Positions 11,630 to 23,873 are shown, numbered from the stretch's first letter. The stretch is 64,000 nt of DNA from Mixophyes australis (GCA_036250195.1 JAVHZZ010000010.1:81575257-81639256); one strand, 5' to 3'. Notes: generated by a model not told the origin, from the sequence alone. Made by a program: numbers and translations.

Positions 11630-12147
11630 AATATTAGCTAAATGTTAAATAGATTGAATAGTATAGGAAAAAAAGTGATGGGACAAAAGTATTGAAAAGG
11701 TAAAAGAGAATATAACATAATAATGCTAATTATATAAAGTGTAAAAGAGTGAAGTAGATTATGAATGCAATGAAATTATAATTAGTGTGGTTGTATTCAC
11801 TCTTACAGTGATGGCAAGCTGCAAGTCTTTAAATTACGGAATGTTGTATGGGTACTAGAGGTGGTAACTTGAATATGAGTGAATACAGTTAGATGAATAT
11901 AGAGTAAATAATGGAATTACTGATTGAGAAATAACTAGTGAAGTGAATCTGAAAATGAATCTGAAAAACAAGTAATGAAATAGATACAGTTGAATAACTA
12001 AAAATTGTTGAGGACTATAAAGAAGTTGTGAAAACAAAATAAAGAAGTAGATAAATATGCATTTTATTTCTTGAAGTTCAGTAATGCAATATTGGTAACT
12101 ACAGAACATTGTATATACTAAGGCTTATTTAGCCTTATGATGCATAT
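10720..12147. other. Unclassified non-coding stretch with a TA microsatellite
   Basis: A TA run lies at 11592-11622. Around 11010-11120 a fragment ending AATGAATCAGACCCAG resembles the end of a GGGCCTGATTC-type MITE. Frames at 11074-11421 and 11245-11637 overlap on opposite strands and show no domain. Confidence 0.4.
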
Positions 12148-12212
12148 CATAATCATCATCATCATTTATTTATATAGCGCCAGCAAATTCCGTAGCGCTT
12201 TACAATTGGATA
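12148..12212 (-). mobile_element. L2-like LINE 3' tail fragment
   Basis: ATC repeats, then TTTATATAGCGCCAGCAAAT and TCCGTAGCGCTTTACAATTG. Same 3' end as the LINE at 42643-43507, here without any coding part. Confidence 0.75.
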
Positions 12213-12639
12213 TGAGTTTTTCCTCACAACTGAACTAGAACAGTAGGGAGGTGTAAATAATTGAGCGTCTTTCCAAATAGGACTCTTATAACTTTATATA
12301 CAAAGGTGGCTTGGCATAAACCCTTCTAACAGAATAGCGGGCCAGTGACATCATGAGGCTACCTGAAGAATTGTTATAGAAAACATAAAATCCCTCCCTT
12401 ATTTTTTAACCGGGATGTGGTGGGGGGCTAGAAGATGGACTCATTGGGAACGAGGTTGAATAAATATGGAAGCTTTGATACAAGAGTGAATCAATACAGG
12501 GGGCCGTGATACGGAGAGAATCAATATGTGAGGGCAAAATATGGACAAGAATCGATACAGATGGCTACAAGCTCAATCTAGTATAAGGGAAGGATTGGGA
12601 GGCAGAATGTCTGATGCCAGGAAGGTTCCCACTTTCTCT

Positions 12640-13310
12640 ATTTTGTATGACATTGACAGAAAACTCTGTACTGTATTGCGGTCTCAAGGATGCTTTCTGT
12701 ATTGTATGCTCAAATGTTTTCTATATTGTATATTGGCCAATATATCAATCACTAGGATGCTCCCTGTATTCTATATTGGTCACTAAGAGGCTCCTTGCAT
12801 TGTATATTGGTCATTAGGATGTTCTCTGCATTGTACAAGGGTCACTAGAGTGTTATCTGTATTGTACATGGGTCACTAGAATGTTATCTGTATTGTACAA
12901 GGGATACTTGAATGCTCTCCATATTGTATAATGACCACTAGAATGTTTTCATTATTGTAAAGGAATAACCAGGATGTTCTCTCTATTATATTGGTGTCAC
13001 CAGAATGCTCTCTTTATTGTATGACATTCACAAGATTGCTCCCTGTATTGTATGACAGTCACTAGGATATTTCCTGTATTCCATATTTATCACTAGGATG
13101 CTCTCTGAACTGTATGGCAGGCACTAGAATGTTCTCTGTATTCTATATCGGTTACTAAGATGCCCCTCTTATTGAATATTGGTCACTAGGATTCTTCCTG
13201 CATTGTATGACTTTCACAAGAATGCTCTCAGTATTTCACATGGGTCACTATAATGTTCTCTGTATTTAATAGGAGTAGCTAAAATGCTCTCTATGTTGTG
13301 TGGCAATTTC
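12640..13310. repeat. 31-bp minisatellite, about 21 units
   Basis: Tandem units near the pattern GGTCACTAGAATGTTMTCTG TATTGTACATG repeat every 31 bp. Adjacent units at about 12838 and 12869 are almost identical; the rest are diverged. No spacer/repeat alternation is seen, so this is a decayed minisatellite and not a CRISPR. Confidence 0.85.
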
Positions 13311-13499
13311 CGGCTGTGCTCATTTCGGGTACTATTTCGGGTACTATGGTACCCGGACATCGCTGATTTCCCTGAGCACATCTACGGGCTGCAAAGAACA
13401 GTCAGTGAAGATACTGCAGATCGCCTTCACTACCATTTCAGGGGCACTCCGCTGCACATTGCCGGGAACTGACTTTGCCCCTTAGATTCTCTTTGTCTG

Positions 13500-14280
13500 T
13501 CATGACGCCATTTGCCATAAGGGTGTTTCGCTTGGAAGAAGATACGGATATGGAGGTTGGTCATTCTTTTGTGTTCTGGGCGTCCAGGCACCATTTGGCC
13601 CATGAGTGGTCATCCTTTCCCCATTCATGGAGATTCTTTGGTTGGGTAGGAGGGGTTTGTGCTGGCTGGCTCTTATGGTCATGGTGGTATCAGAATCTGA
13701 GAATCAAGCCCCTCTTAACATCCTTGTCATCTTTCTTATAGGGAACCATTTAATTAAAAATAGATCCAGCAGGTTACTGATTAAATTCAGAGAGAATTTT
13801 AGAGGTATCAAGAACAGTTGGCCAGCAGTTAAACTGTGTGTGTTGTTGGATACTATCCCTAAGACCTGCTGTAGGGGTAAGATTAGTGAATCCATTATGA
13901 GGCGGTTTCTGAAAAACTGAACAGGTCCACTGCCAATTTAGTAAAGGAGCTCAGGGGAGTCGTTATTAAACTCCCCTTGATTATAGTTGACCAGGCTCAT
14001 TTGTCCAGGCACAATAGGGTTCACCTTAGAGATGAGGGATTGTTGTTCTTAATTGATCAGATTTATTGAAAATTGGGGGTTAAGTTAGGTGACTTGGTAG
14101 TGGGCTACGTGTCCTGTAAAAGAACACAACATTGGCAGAAAAGCATTGTGGTCAGGGGCTAATGCAAGGCGCTTTGGTCAATTGGCCACAGGCTACTTCT
14201 CCCTTTGATGTACCTTGGCTTGTTATCCTTTGTTTGGAGGACAACTTGACCTGTTTGTGTGGATACATCATTGTGAGTCC
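13500..14280 (+). pseudogene. DIRS/Ngaro-type SGNH-hydrolase domain, broken
   Basis: Read across two frames this gives EVGHSFVFWASRHH (13550-13595), WLGRRGLCW (13635-13662), the LNILVIFLIGNHL block (13715-13755), a WPAVKLCVLLDTIP-like strand (13820-13865), and HNRVHLRDEG near 14008-14038. This order fits the SGNH/GDSL-like ORF found in vertebrate DIRS-type tyrosine-recombinase retrotransposons. The nucleophile Ser of GHS is kept. The usual GGNDLG is degraded to IGNHL. The last block has HNRVHL for the common PDGVHL, so the catalytic Asp is Asn while His remains. At least one frameshift and a stop break it. The same family is at 41281-41842 (minus). Confidence 0.6.
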
Positions 14281-15184
14281 AGAGGAGACGTTGTTTCTCT
14301 GATGCCAGGAGAAGTATATAAAGTGTGAAATTCCACCTCATTACTACCTCTTGTGGCTGCTGAATGCTGAAAATGCACAGAAATTTTGCAAGCCACAGCC
14401 AGCATGTCCTGTTCCGACCTCTGATTTTTTAAGAAATTCTGAACAATCAAGTTTTGTGTGAAAAGCATGCTACAGTTCCTATGAAACATAGTGTCAGAGC
14501 ACTGGCTGGCTGACTGGATGGCCATTTTAGAAAAGAAAATAGACAAAGGTGCGCCTGAGAAAGATGCTGGGAGAAAGATTGCTGACACAATATTTTCAAT
14601 GTTAGACAGCATGTTCCATAGAAAGTAAAGAGACAGTAATCAAAGCTCATAAGACGGACAGTAGCATCAATAGATATTTAGACAAGTAGATAGATGAAGG
14701 TGGAAGAAAAATGGTGAAAGAAAGACCACGGACACAATACTTTTAATGTTTGATGTCAAACTATTTTGTTACCTCACACCCATCACTCAAGGGTGTGGGA
14801 AAAGCCCTAGTGCTTTCAGCATGGAGCCGGGTACCACAGGAGGGACAGGGGGGCATTCTTGTTTCTGCACACTCCATTGCCCTAGGAGTTCCAGCCCTAT
14901 GCTGACCAGCCTTCACCTGGTTGTCATTGTGGCAGGGGACCCCACATTGCTTCACAGACAATTGTTGTTTAAAACTGTGCTTTCTCTTCTTGCAACCCTT
15001 CTGTATAGAGGTACCACCTGCAAAAGCGGCATCAGCTGCAGCACACAGGGATACCTCTTGGGATTCATGAATTGCATTAGGGAAATCAGTTTGAATTTGA
15101 AAATTGGATGTTGGACTATAATAATGAGGAGGTTGATGATGAAGATGTTGATGGTAAAGATTGCATGAGGTGTCTATCCATTCA

Positions 15185-15525
15185 GCTGCTAGCTGATGCT
15201 GGGCTGCTTGTTACTACACACAATTTTCCACCTTTTGATAAATTACTTGAAAGAATTCGCTGCAAATGATGTAACAAGGTGGAGGTGCCTAGATGATCTA
15301 TGTCTCTACCTCCACTTTTTGCGGTTTTTATGGGGATGAGGTGGTACATCTAGTGGCTGCCTTACTTGGACACAATTACCCTCCTACTCATTATGAAATA
15401 CAACACATTCCTAATTTTCAGATCAACAATTATCCCCTGCATCCTCTTGCATATTTGCAAGTTCCAAAAAAGAATCCTCAATTTCTATGTCTAAATCATC
15501 ATCAATACTGCTCATTTTAAAAATG
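15185..15525 (-). pseudogene. hAT transposase N-terminal relic with BED-finger half
   Basis: On the minus strand an acidic N-terminus (SSIDDDLDIEIEDSFLELA, about 15520-15460) is followed about 110 bp further on, after stops and frameshifts, by KTAKSGGRDIDHLGTST and LLHHLQR (about 15335-15265). The second part fits the end of a BED zinc finger, where GTSxLLxHLxR precedes the His pair. The upstream Cys pair cannot be read cleanly. The upstream side (16242-16630) holds tandem repeats and a terminal block like that of the hAT at 20382-22721. No intact transposase core is visible. Confidence 0.45.
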
Positions 15526-16241
15526 GTTCAGAATGTCAGGCACATATAGCACTCATGAATACCCTTAGTCTCTCCTCAGGATTCTGTGAGTGCCCTAGTT
15601 GTTCTTCAGACTCAACATTCTTTTCATGCACTGATGTGGCTGTTTTGGAGGTGACAGACCTACACTCTGTAAGAGAAGGTGGTGCATGGGAAGTTAGAGT
15701 AGATGCATGACTGTGTTGTACACTCTCTTTTGCAATGGGCATTCTAATACGTGTATCAGCAGTAGCAGGACCCCTATTAGTAAAAGTGGGCATGCACTAA
15801 GCCTTTTTATGCAACTTCAGGAGGTGTATAAAATGTTAGCTATTTTTTTTTTTTTTTGGACAAATCATCACATTCATCAGAACATTTTCCCTTAACCCTT
15901 ACATCAACAGCTGATGTTTTTTATGAGATTGACAAATAGTGTTTGGATTTTGAACACGCTTTATTAAACTTCCTTTCCACATGACTGTTTTACTAGTAGA
16001 GGTTGAAAACGTACTACTACTGCAGTATTGGTACTGGGATGCTCTTGATCTGTAGACTGATCCATGGTTGACAAGAGGAGTAAAGCTACATCAATTTTCA
16101 GCTGTTTGTAGTGTACCAACACCCATTGAGACATTGAAAGGTGGGAATTTTACCTTCCAATTCTTCTGACACTGTTCAACAATAAAATTCAAATTTATAC
16201 AATTGAGTCTTAAAATATAAATGTTTTAATTTTTCGTGGAT

Positions 16242-16630
16242 GTGTGCTGCTCAGAGTCAAACAGGTTTTGTCTGCTTAGTAGCAAAGATGTCATTGATAC
16301 TGCCCCTCACACAATTGCATTCAGATTGAAACACTTGGGATTTTAAAAGCAAGATATATATGTTTTGGGAGGGTGTGCTGCTCAGAGACAAAGAGTACCC
16401 TGTTTTTTGGACACTTACTAAAGATGTCACTGAAACTTGTTCTCACACAATTGCCTTCAGATTGAAACACTTGGGAGTTTAAAAGCAAAATTTGGGGGAG
16501 GGGGGTATGCTCCTCTCAGTCCAACAACACCCTGCGTTTTTCTCCACTAAATAGTTCAGATGTCCCTGATGTTGACCCTTGCACTACTGCCATCAGATTG
16601 AAACACTTTGATTTTAAAGGCAGGAAAAAA
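16242..16630. repeat. Three ~131-bp tandem units, subterminal to a hAT relic
   Basis: Units begin at about 16242, 16373 and 16506. Each starts with TGTGCTGCTCAGAG or a close variant and ends with CAGATTGAAACACTTGGG followed by TTTTAAAAGC. Divergence is moderate. Confidence 0.75.
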
Positions 16631-16879
16631 TATTCTTTGTCTACTTCTAATTAGTTTACTAATATACTTTTACAACCAGTATCCACTGCTTGTCTACTCT
16701 TCACTCTCCCACACCCAATACAGCAGACTGATCTGTAAATATACTCTTAAGATTTGTGCAGTAAAATCACAGCAATTTCAATATACATTGCCTTTTTCAC
16801 CTTGTCTAACCCTCTACAAGCGACTATCTGGGCACAGAATTGCAGCAAATGTCTGACCCACATGATATAACTTCTAAAA

Positions 16880-17060
16880 TTTCAGCTGAGAACAGTCGGG
16901 AGGGATATATGTAGAAGATATCAATCCAAAACTCACAAGATCTGACATTGTACTGGAAATTACATTTTGCCTTACCTTCAGATCCAAATTTGGCGCAAGA
17001 CTTTATTTGACTCGGTAGCCCAAAATTCGGATCTGTCGTATTTCTCCTAATCTGAGCTGC
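16880..17060. mobile_element. hAT terminal-region relic
   Basis: The run ATCCAAAACTCACAAGATCT, followed by a GACAT...ACATTTTGC spacing and ATTCGGATCTG, parallels 22588-22675 of the complete hAT (ATCCAAAACTCACGAGATCC, then GACGTTTTGCGTCG, CTCGGATCTG). The outermost TAGAGATG end is not recognisable here. Confidence 0.45.
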
Positions 17061-17789
17061 TCTTCTGTAATTTAAATAGACACTTTTTTTGTGCAGAATA
17101 TATAGTGCCCATATGTTTTACTCTATACTTGTAGAATAATAAATTTAAATAAAAAAAAGTTAATAAATCACACATCTGGCCTTAAAATATGAAAAAAAGC
17201 AAAAAACATAAAAATTAAAATAGGTCATATAGTGGCACTAAATCAAGAGCATTTTGTTACGCTTCATCACTTCTGCCAATATAACATGCACGCAGACAAT
17301 ATGTAGAAAAATCCCACAGTGTTGCAGTCACAACTTTCCCGAGCGGGTTAAAGAGTTTAAAGGTACTTTAAGGACTGCTCTACCACCTCTCACTAATATC
17401 AAGTTCTAAGCTTTGCAAGTAATTACCCCACAGCCGTCGGGCACAATTATTCTGCACTGGAACACAGGTCATAAAAAGCAGCAGATGTAGGAAAAGGGGG
17501 ACAATTAAACCTAAATAATGTTTTTTCCAATAACTAGCAAATTTAGCTTGAGGTCTGCACAGCACTGATGCAATAAACCGTAATACGGCTCAGCATTAAA
17601 TCTAACTTATGACTGTCTAAGTTACCATTGAAAATCCATTCAGGTTATATTACATTAAGGCTTTCGTAATGTACAGCTATAAGGTTCACATTGTTCTTAA
17701 GTGCAATATTAGATTAAGTTTTATCCAGGACATAGGGCATTTAGTTTATTCAACATTCAATATTTGGTATATACATAGAGACTAGATAG

Positions 17790-17792
<3 letters not shown>
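17061..17792. other. Unclassified non-coding stretch
   Basis: AT-rich with no recognised repeat or coding signal. Confidence 0.4.

Positions 17793-17860
<68 letters not shown>
17793..17860. repeat. (TA)n microsatellite
   Basis: Nearly pure TA with two interruptions (ACATATG). It abuts the start of the repeat at 17861. Confidence 0.95.
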
Positions 17861-18475
17861 CACAAGTTAACCCGTGCATGATACTCATGCATTCTAGTCA
17901 AATCAAGCTACTTAAGGTCTTAAAAAGGTTCTTGTCATGCATTTGGACCTAGCCCAGGCCTCCTCAGGGGAAGAGCGTTACTTCCCGATGCAAGCGCCCT
18001 TTTTTAACGTGGTTTTGTCCACATGTCACCACCTCATCATTCTTCTCCATCACCTCATCCTTCATTTTCATGGCCACATCTATCCAGATGTCTATCCAGA
18101 CACAGGAATCTTTCTCAGCGGTCCTGAGTATCACACTCCTCTCGCTCTGTCACCCCCGGCAACCACCAACCACTCCCCACTGTCACCTCCGGCAACCACC
18201 AACCACTCCCAACTGTCACTTCTCCTTCAAGAAATATATATATATTTTTTTAAATCTTTATAAACACTTTTAACAATTAACAAATTAAATTAACAAAATA
18301 AAAACATCTTAGTATACCAAATTTCAGCCCTTTCTGAATTTTTTTTTCACACACGCTAAGAATTTAGTAGGTCAGTGTATAACTCCGCCCAGCAGGTGGC
18401 GCTGCAGCTTGGTTTTATTTTTTCCACACACACAGACAGACTAACACACGCCACTAGACATTTATATTATAGATA
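17861..18475 (+). mobile_element. Unclassified TA-flanked element, copy 1
   Basis: Starts CACAAGTTAACCCGTGCATG directly after a TA tract. It includes CAGGCCTCCTCAGGGGAAG and TATACCAAATTTCAGCCC, and ends with CACACGCCACTAGACATTTA then ATATTATAGATATATATA. A second copy at 30736-31326 has the same first 150 bp and the same last 130 bp, also between TA tracts. A 36-bp block rich in CGGCAACCACCAACC is duplicated at about 18151-18222. No coding frame or terminal inverted repeat is seen, so the class is unknown. Confidence 0.7.
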
Positions 18476-18479
18476 TATA

Positions 18480-20373
18480 TATACATATATATTTCTGCAG
18501 AATTATCATAGTACATAGACTATGTAATTGAGATTTTACAACTTAAATTTTAAGTTCATTTCTAAACAAAGCTGAGCATTGTTGGCTCTTGCTAGCCTTG
18601 TCTATTATAGCGAGAGTATGGTAGGTAGGGACTTTTTTTTAGGAAAGTTTCAGAAAAACCCATCTAGCCAATCAAATGTTTTCCTATTAAAAACTCCTAT
18701 TCAGCCACATGGAGAAATTAGAATATTACAGTGATATAGAACAGGCTGACATGAAACTTCTCAGAGTTGGGGTGATTACAATGAGCCTTGATCCTCTGCT
18801 ATAACCATATTTTTATATTTTAGGCATTTTCATAAAATTCAAACACTTTTGTAAGCAATGCCCTTTAACAAATAATCTAACTAAGGTGAAAATATCTCAC
18901 TTTTGTTTCAGGTCTATTTATCAAGAGCTGTATAGCCCTATGGGTTACTGCTTTGCCTATTTCACAAGGGTCAAGGTGATACATATACAGCTCTAGGGTT
19001 CTATTCTCTTCTTAGGCCCTCACGTTGCACACTGTGTATGAGGTTCCGCTCCCACTATCTATACACTCTATGAACAATGTCTGCAAGAAATGAGCAGTGA
19101 TAAGGAGAGAATACACTCAGGGCTTGTGGAGCATTTAGTTGGCACCAGTCTGACACCAGCATTGGAATTCCAACTGCCCACACCCCAACCTACTCTACCA
19201 GCTTGGTCTCGTTGAAACAAGCTGAATAATATTACCAATTAACCATTGTTACTGAGGGGAAAGGGATACATGAATAATGTCTTTCCTAACCTAATATGAC
19301 TGGCCTTATTTGAGGAAATCAACATGACTTTACCATATTTCTGCATATAATACATTGAGGCAGACTCTATAAAAGACATTAAACAAAGTGTAAAAATGCA
19401 AGTCCGGTGCACCTATGCTGCTTTGTGGCGTACTTATGCTCTTTTAACAGGGGAGCGCATGAAAGTGCAAGTTAAGATGGCAACATCTGCGGTGGTGTGG
19501 AATTTAGTGACTTTGTTGAGAGGAAGCGGGCAGATCTGGGGGCGGGAGGGCACCAATGCAAATAGTTATTCACCCACATGCAAAAACAAGACCTCATTTG
19601 AAGGAATGTGATTATCTAAATGACACTGACGGGATTAAAAGGAAATCTTTCCTGTTTTCTTCACAAAAATACAAAAATAAAGAAACATTACCTCTTTAAC
19701 TTTATTCACACAACTAAGAAAGAAACATATATTAAACAAATAAATAATTAAGCAGCACATGTCAATAAATGTAATGAAAAAAAAAAGATAATTAACTCTT
19801 GTCCAGTCGGTGTAAACAAAACAAACGTATTGGTGTACATGAATAATGTAAGGCAAAAGTCGTCTTGTGTGCCACGTGGCTGGATCTTCTGTCTCTCTTC
19901 AAGTGACTTCTCCTTGTATGAGCTCCTGCTGCAGTCTAATTGTTGGTTCAGTAATCTCATAAGTAGAGATATTTTCACATAGGTGAAATCTTAAATTTTA
20001 AAGTCATTTTAGCTTTAGCACAGATACTATACCAATACCTAGTAAGTATTGTTAGCATATGCATTCAATATTTTTTTAAGCACCTGTGGTATTTATAATT
20101 TATATATTCCAATTTGTTTTATCCTATCTTTTTATTTGGGAATCCTATCATGATGTTTTGCTATTATGTCACAGTTATCCTGATGGTCATAGGTAGAATA
20201 TGTTTCCTTTGTTTTTGTGAAGGTCCTATCAGTCTGGCGATTCATGCGTACACACTGCCCCGATTTACCTTCAGATCTCTGCTCTTCATCTGGTCTTCTA
20301 GTCTTCAGAGAATGACAGCACAATATTCATTCATTCATTATTGTCACATTGTCACACTGATTAAAATCGCTGT
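18480..20373. other. Unclassified non-coding stretch
   Basis: About 1.9 kb without a repeat boundary or domain I recognise. Opposite-strand frames at 19635-19978 and 20114-20380 are short and featureless. Confidence 0.4.
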
Positions 20374-20381
20374 GTTATAGC
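20374..20381. repeat. Left 8-bp target duplication of hAT
   Basis: GTTATAGC, identical to 22722-22729. Confidence 0.9.
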
Positions 20382-20559
20382 TAGAGAAGTTCACTGACCC
20401 TCGTGTTCTGGTTTTGGTTTTGGATCTGGATTAACTTCGTGTTTTGGATTTGGTTTTGACAAAATCGCCATTTGAGGTAAGTTCATGGAAAGCTTTTATG
20501 ATAATCAGAAACTTATGCTGAAAAATAACAACAAGCAGTGCAGCTTTAGCTACATCCCT

Positions 20560-21880
20560 TCTCTCAGCTAGATCCCAGCACCTGCAATCTACACCCCCAA
20601 CACCTTCATCATCAATATCCTCACAAGTGATCGGAGTTAGCTCTTCATCCAAGTTTCTAAGGCGAGATGACTCCTCCCCTATCCAGGACTCCTCAGAAGA
20701 ATCCTTTAGCGTTAGGCCCACTGCTGCTGCTTCTACTGCTGGGGGTGAATCTCAACCCAGAAGCAGACCAAGAAGAAGACTACTAGTAGTTTACAACAAT
20801 TAACTGTTAAACAATCCTTTGCAAGAGGAAGCAAGTATGAAAGCTGTCACCCAGTCACACAGCAGATCACAGACGCCATGGCAATCATGCTAGTATTAGA
20901 TCTGAGTACAATATCCACTAATAATGCAGCTGGTTTTAGACAGTTACTTGAGGTCTTGTGTCCCCGTTACCAAACTCCATCACAACACGATTTTACTAGA
21001 AAAGCTATTCCTCACCTCTAAAAGAAGCTTCGTAAAATTGTAAGGAGAATGCAGCAGCTGCAAGAAGAATAGAATTTAGGGGGAATGTATTTCAGTCCAG
21101 CACAGTGGAGAATACTTTCCGTGTTGTGCAAGGTGCTGAAACCACTTGAAGTAGTCACCTGTAAAGAGAGTGCAGACACTGTTAGCTTGAGTCAAGTGAT
21201 TCCCCTAATTAGACTTTTTGAAAAGCAGCAAGAGAAATTGAAGGCGGAAATGAAACAAAGCAATTTCGCTAATTATGCTGAATTGTAGATTAAGTACTTT
21301 ATTAGCTTCACCAGGATCCAAGAGTTATCAACATCTTGAAATTGGATCATTACATTTTGGCAACTGTGCTTGATCCTAGGTTTAGGAGCTATGTCTTCTC
21401 TTTCTTTCCAACTGACCCAGATCTCAAGAGATGCAATGAGCTCCTGGTCAGCAAGCTGACAGCTCAAGTGGTACATGACACAATGATGTCTCCTCCTTCA
21501 GCATATCTAGAAATTGCTACTAGGAAAAAACTTAGCTTTCCCAAGACACCCAGTGGTGATGCAGATGAGTCTGCACATCATTTTGACATTTGGTCTGGTC
21601 TAAACGAATTGCCCAAAAATCGTGACAGCTCTTCCATAAAATAAACTACAAATTCCATGAGGAAGGCCATTACCAGCAATTACATCAAAGTACACAGACT
21701 TCTGTGATGGTGGATTCCAGAAGGGGATGAATTAGTATTGTTTGAGGATGATGTACACACTGATGAGGGTGAATAAAATGACAGTGTAGAATGCTGGTGC
21801 TGTAATCTAGCTGAGAGAAGGGAGCTAGCTGATGCTGGTATGCTGGGTAATATTTTGGGTAGAATGGCATGTTGGCAATT
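20560..21880 (+). pseudogene. hAT transposase, broken by stops
   Basis: The transposase would cut and rejoin the element's ends. Readable parts in order: a Ser/Asp-rich stretch (20660-20750); the block ITDAMAIMLVLDLSTIS...GFRQLLEVLCPRYQTPS (20868-20980), where hATs have FxxLLxxLdPRYxxPS; SPAQWRILSVLCKVLKPLE (21094-21150), the W-x-x-L-x-x-x-x-x-x-L helix; LDHYILATVLDPRFRSYVFS (21340-21400), matching the conserved A-T-x-L-D-P-R-F/Y-K signature of the C-terminal half; and an acidic tail. Stops occur at 21019, 21070, 21286 and 21640. The BED finger is not visible, so the N-terminus is lost or too decayed. Confidence 0.8.
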
Positions 21881-22059
21881 TTATGTTTTTCTACAATAAA
21901 CTTTCACCTTTATTAGGGAGGTGTTTTTTTCTTTAAAAAGATATAAGCTTTTTATTTACATTTTTGTTTCCCTGACTTAAAACCACTATGCACTTGAACA
22001 TAGGCTTTAGCACATGACGTAGAGGGATTAGTATCATCATGACTGAGACTGGAGAGTGA

Positions 22060-22540
22060 CAAGAACAATGCCACCCCTCCTGTTTCTGTATGAGTTATCA
22101 CACAGTGGGATGTCACTGGAGACTTTTAAGAACACTGACAGCCCTATTATTACAATTTCTACTTCAGCACTGAACCCTGCCACCTTTCCTGTTTTTGAGT
22201 GAGCTATGGTACAGTAAAATGTAACTGCAGATTTAGACCAAGACTGGCAGCCCTATTATTTCTATTTCAGCAATGACAATTAGCAATGGAGCAATGGAGC
22301 TCTTCTCTTTGTGTGTAACCTGTATAACACTGTACAATGTGACTGCATATTTAGAAGACCAAGCCTGCCAGCTGCATTATTTGTATTTCAACAATGACAA
22401 TTAGCAATGAAGCAATGGAGCTCTCCTGAATGTCATTGGAGACTTTGAAGAACACTGCTACCCCTCTTCTTTGTTTTCTACCTATGACGCTGCCCAAATG
22501 CACTAGAGACTGCCAAGAACTGTGCTACCCCTTCTGTGTC
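22060..22540. repeat. Subterminal tandem units in the hAT
   Basis: Three to four diverged units of roughly 110-125 bp, each with an ATGTNACTGNAGA-like start and GCAGCCCTATTATT or a variant. They include a near-exact duplicate of AACAATGACAATTAGCAATG. They lie 3' of the transposase. Confidence 0.65.
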
Positions 22541-22721
22541 CCTCTGTGAAATGGCGCTGGATCGCTGTGGAGCGCGGTACTTATAGAATCCAAAACTCAC
22601 GAGATCCATCGACGTAACAATGACGTTTTGCGTCGTTTTCAATTCCGAGGCTGAAGGTGGTACTCGGATCTGCTGAGTTCGGGTGTGTTCGGTTCTCGGG
22701 AACCAAACCGGAGCATCTCTA

Positions 22722-22729
22722 GTTATAGC
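22722..22729. repeat. Right 8-bp target duplication of hAT
   Basis: GTTATAGC, identical to 20374-20381. Confidence 0.9.
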
Positions 22730-23857
22730 TATCCACATGTCCTTGCGAATTTTGTTAGCTTTTGTGACTCTGAAATGAAACATTCTCTTTCAGTACGAAC
22801 AAATGAATTATTCATTCTACCGTACTCTCTACATTTATTCACCAGGACATTCATCGCTAGCATTGGCTGAAAAGAGCTGACTCTGTAAACTCTATGGAGA
22901 TAGTGAGCATGAGTGCATACATACTACATGATCTATCGGTGGTTGGTCGGAAAATATTAAACAGTACGACCAACCAAATGAAATGATGATCTGCACTTTG
23001 GGACGACTTTAGATCATCATGTCACTGTACACACTCACACGATATCTGACCAAACGTCGGATGTCGGCTGATTGGAGGTTTTTCGTGCAATCATCGGGCC
23101 AGTGTGTACCTAGCCTAAGGATGGGGTGATCCCATATTAGTAATAGGATGGACTTTGAAGTGACATTATTACTTTCAGATCCTCAAATATTTTACAGTTT
23201 TTATGGGGGTAGTTTTATATCCTGGAACAATAGCATGCAACAGGTGTGATCTTTTTCATACGCAAGGCAGAAAATTAGGTACATTTGTAAAAGGTAGAAA
23301 CTTTGCTGTGGTTCCTAAAATACTTTTTATTGGCTAAATTACTAATACATTTCACAATAAGAGGTATTTGCAAGTGATTAAAGGTAGGTCTCTGTAGCAT
23401 GTCTTGTACAACTGAAAACATTACCACTAAAAATGGCCTACACCCAACAGTAAACATTCCTATTTCTAGCCTAATATACCTTTGTGTGATGTTTTTATAT
23501 GTTCCTTACAAACCTGATAATTCACATAACCCACCCATTACCCCATGCAAAATGTACTAATTTTGCCTTTCATCATGCAAATCTATGTGCACTTGCATGC
23601 ACATATAAGCATGCTCTGACAATATTCCTTTTTGTAAATGATTTGACCCAACCTTTATTCTGAGAATGTAGTTAATCAGTGAGAGCTTTCACCTGGAATG
23701 TGGTGCAGTGAGGATCATTTGCGTATGTGAGAAGCTGAGAGAAGAGGTAGTTAGCTGGAAGATGGATCATCACAATAATGGGGAAAATTTATTACCTTAA
23801 GAAGATTTCTGGATATCCAGAAGTGGATGCAAAGATAAGTACATTTGATAACATATT
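22730..23857. other. Mostly unclassified; one MITE-like fragment
   Basis: The part at about 22925-23116 ends CAGTGTGTACCTAGCCTAAG and has ATCATCGGGCC and CGACCAACCA blocks, as in common frog MITEs beginning CTTAGGCTAGGTACACACTG. Only one end is recognisable. The rest shows nothing. Confidence 0.35.
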
Positions 23858-23873
23858 AAAAGTGTTTAGTAGT
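23858..23873. repeat. Left 16-bp target duplication of L1
   Basis: AAAAGTGTTTAGTAGT, identical to 25215-25230. Confidence 0.9.

Larger units (their letters stand above)
20382..22721 (+). mobile_element. Complete hAT transposon, inactive (2340 bp)
   Basis: Exact 8-bp target duplications (GTTATAGC) flank an element that begins TAGAGAAGTTCACTGACC and ends GGAGCATCTCTA, giving short imperfect TAGAGA.G inverted ends. The left subterminal region has TTTTGGTTTTGGAT repeats and the right has GTTCGGTTCTCGGGAACC. Inside lie a decayed transposase (20560-21880) and tandem subterminal repeats (22060-22540). The size is below the ~3-5 kb of many autonomous hATs because the transposase is internally deleted. 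Confidence 0.9.

Noticed and set aside
12640..13310. CRISPR-like regular array
   Set aside because: The whole 31-bp unit repeats and drifts; there are no constant repeats separated by unique spacers, and the setting is a vertebrate genome.
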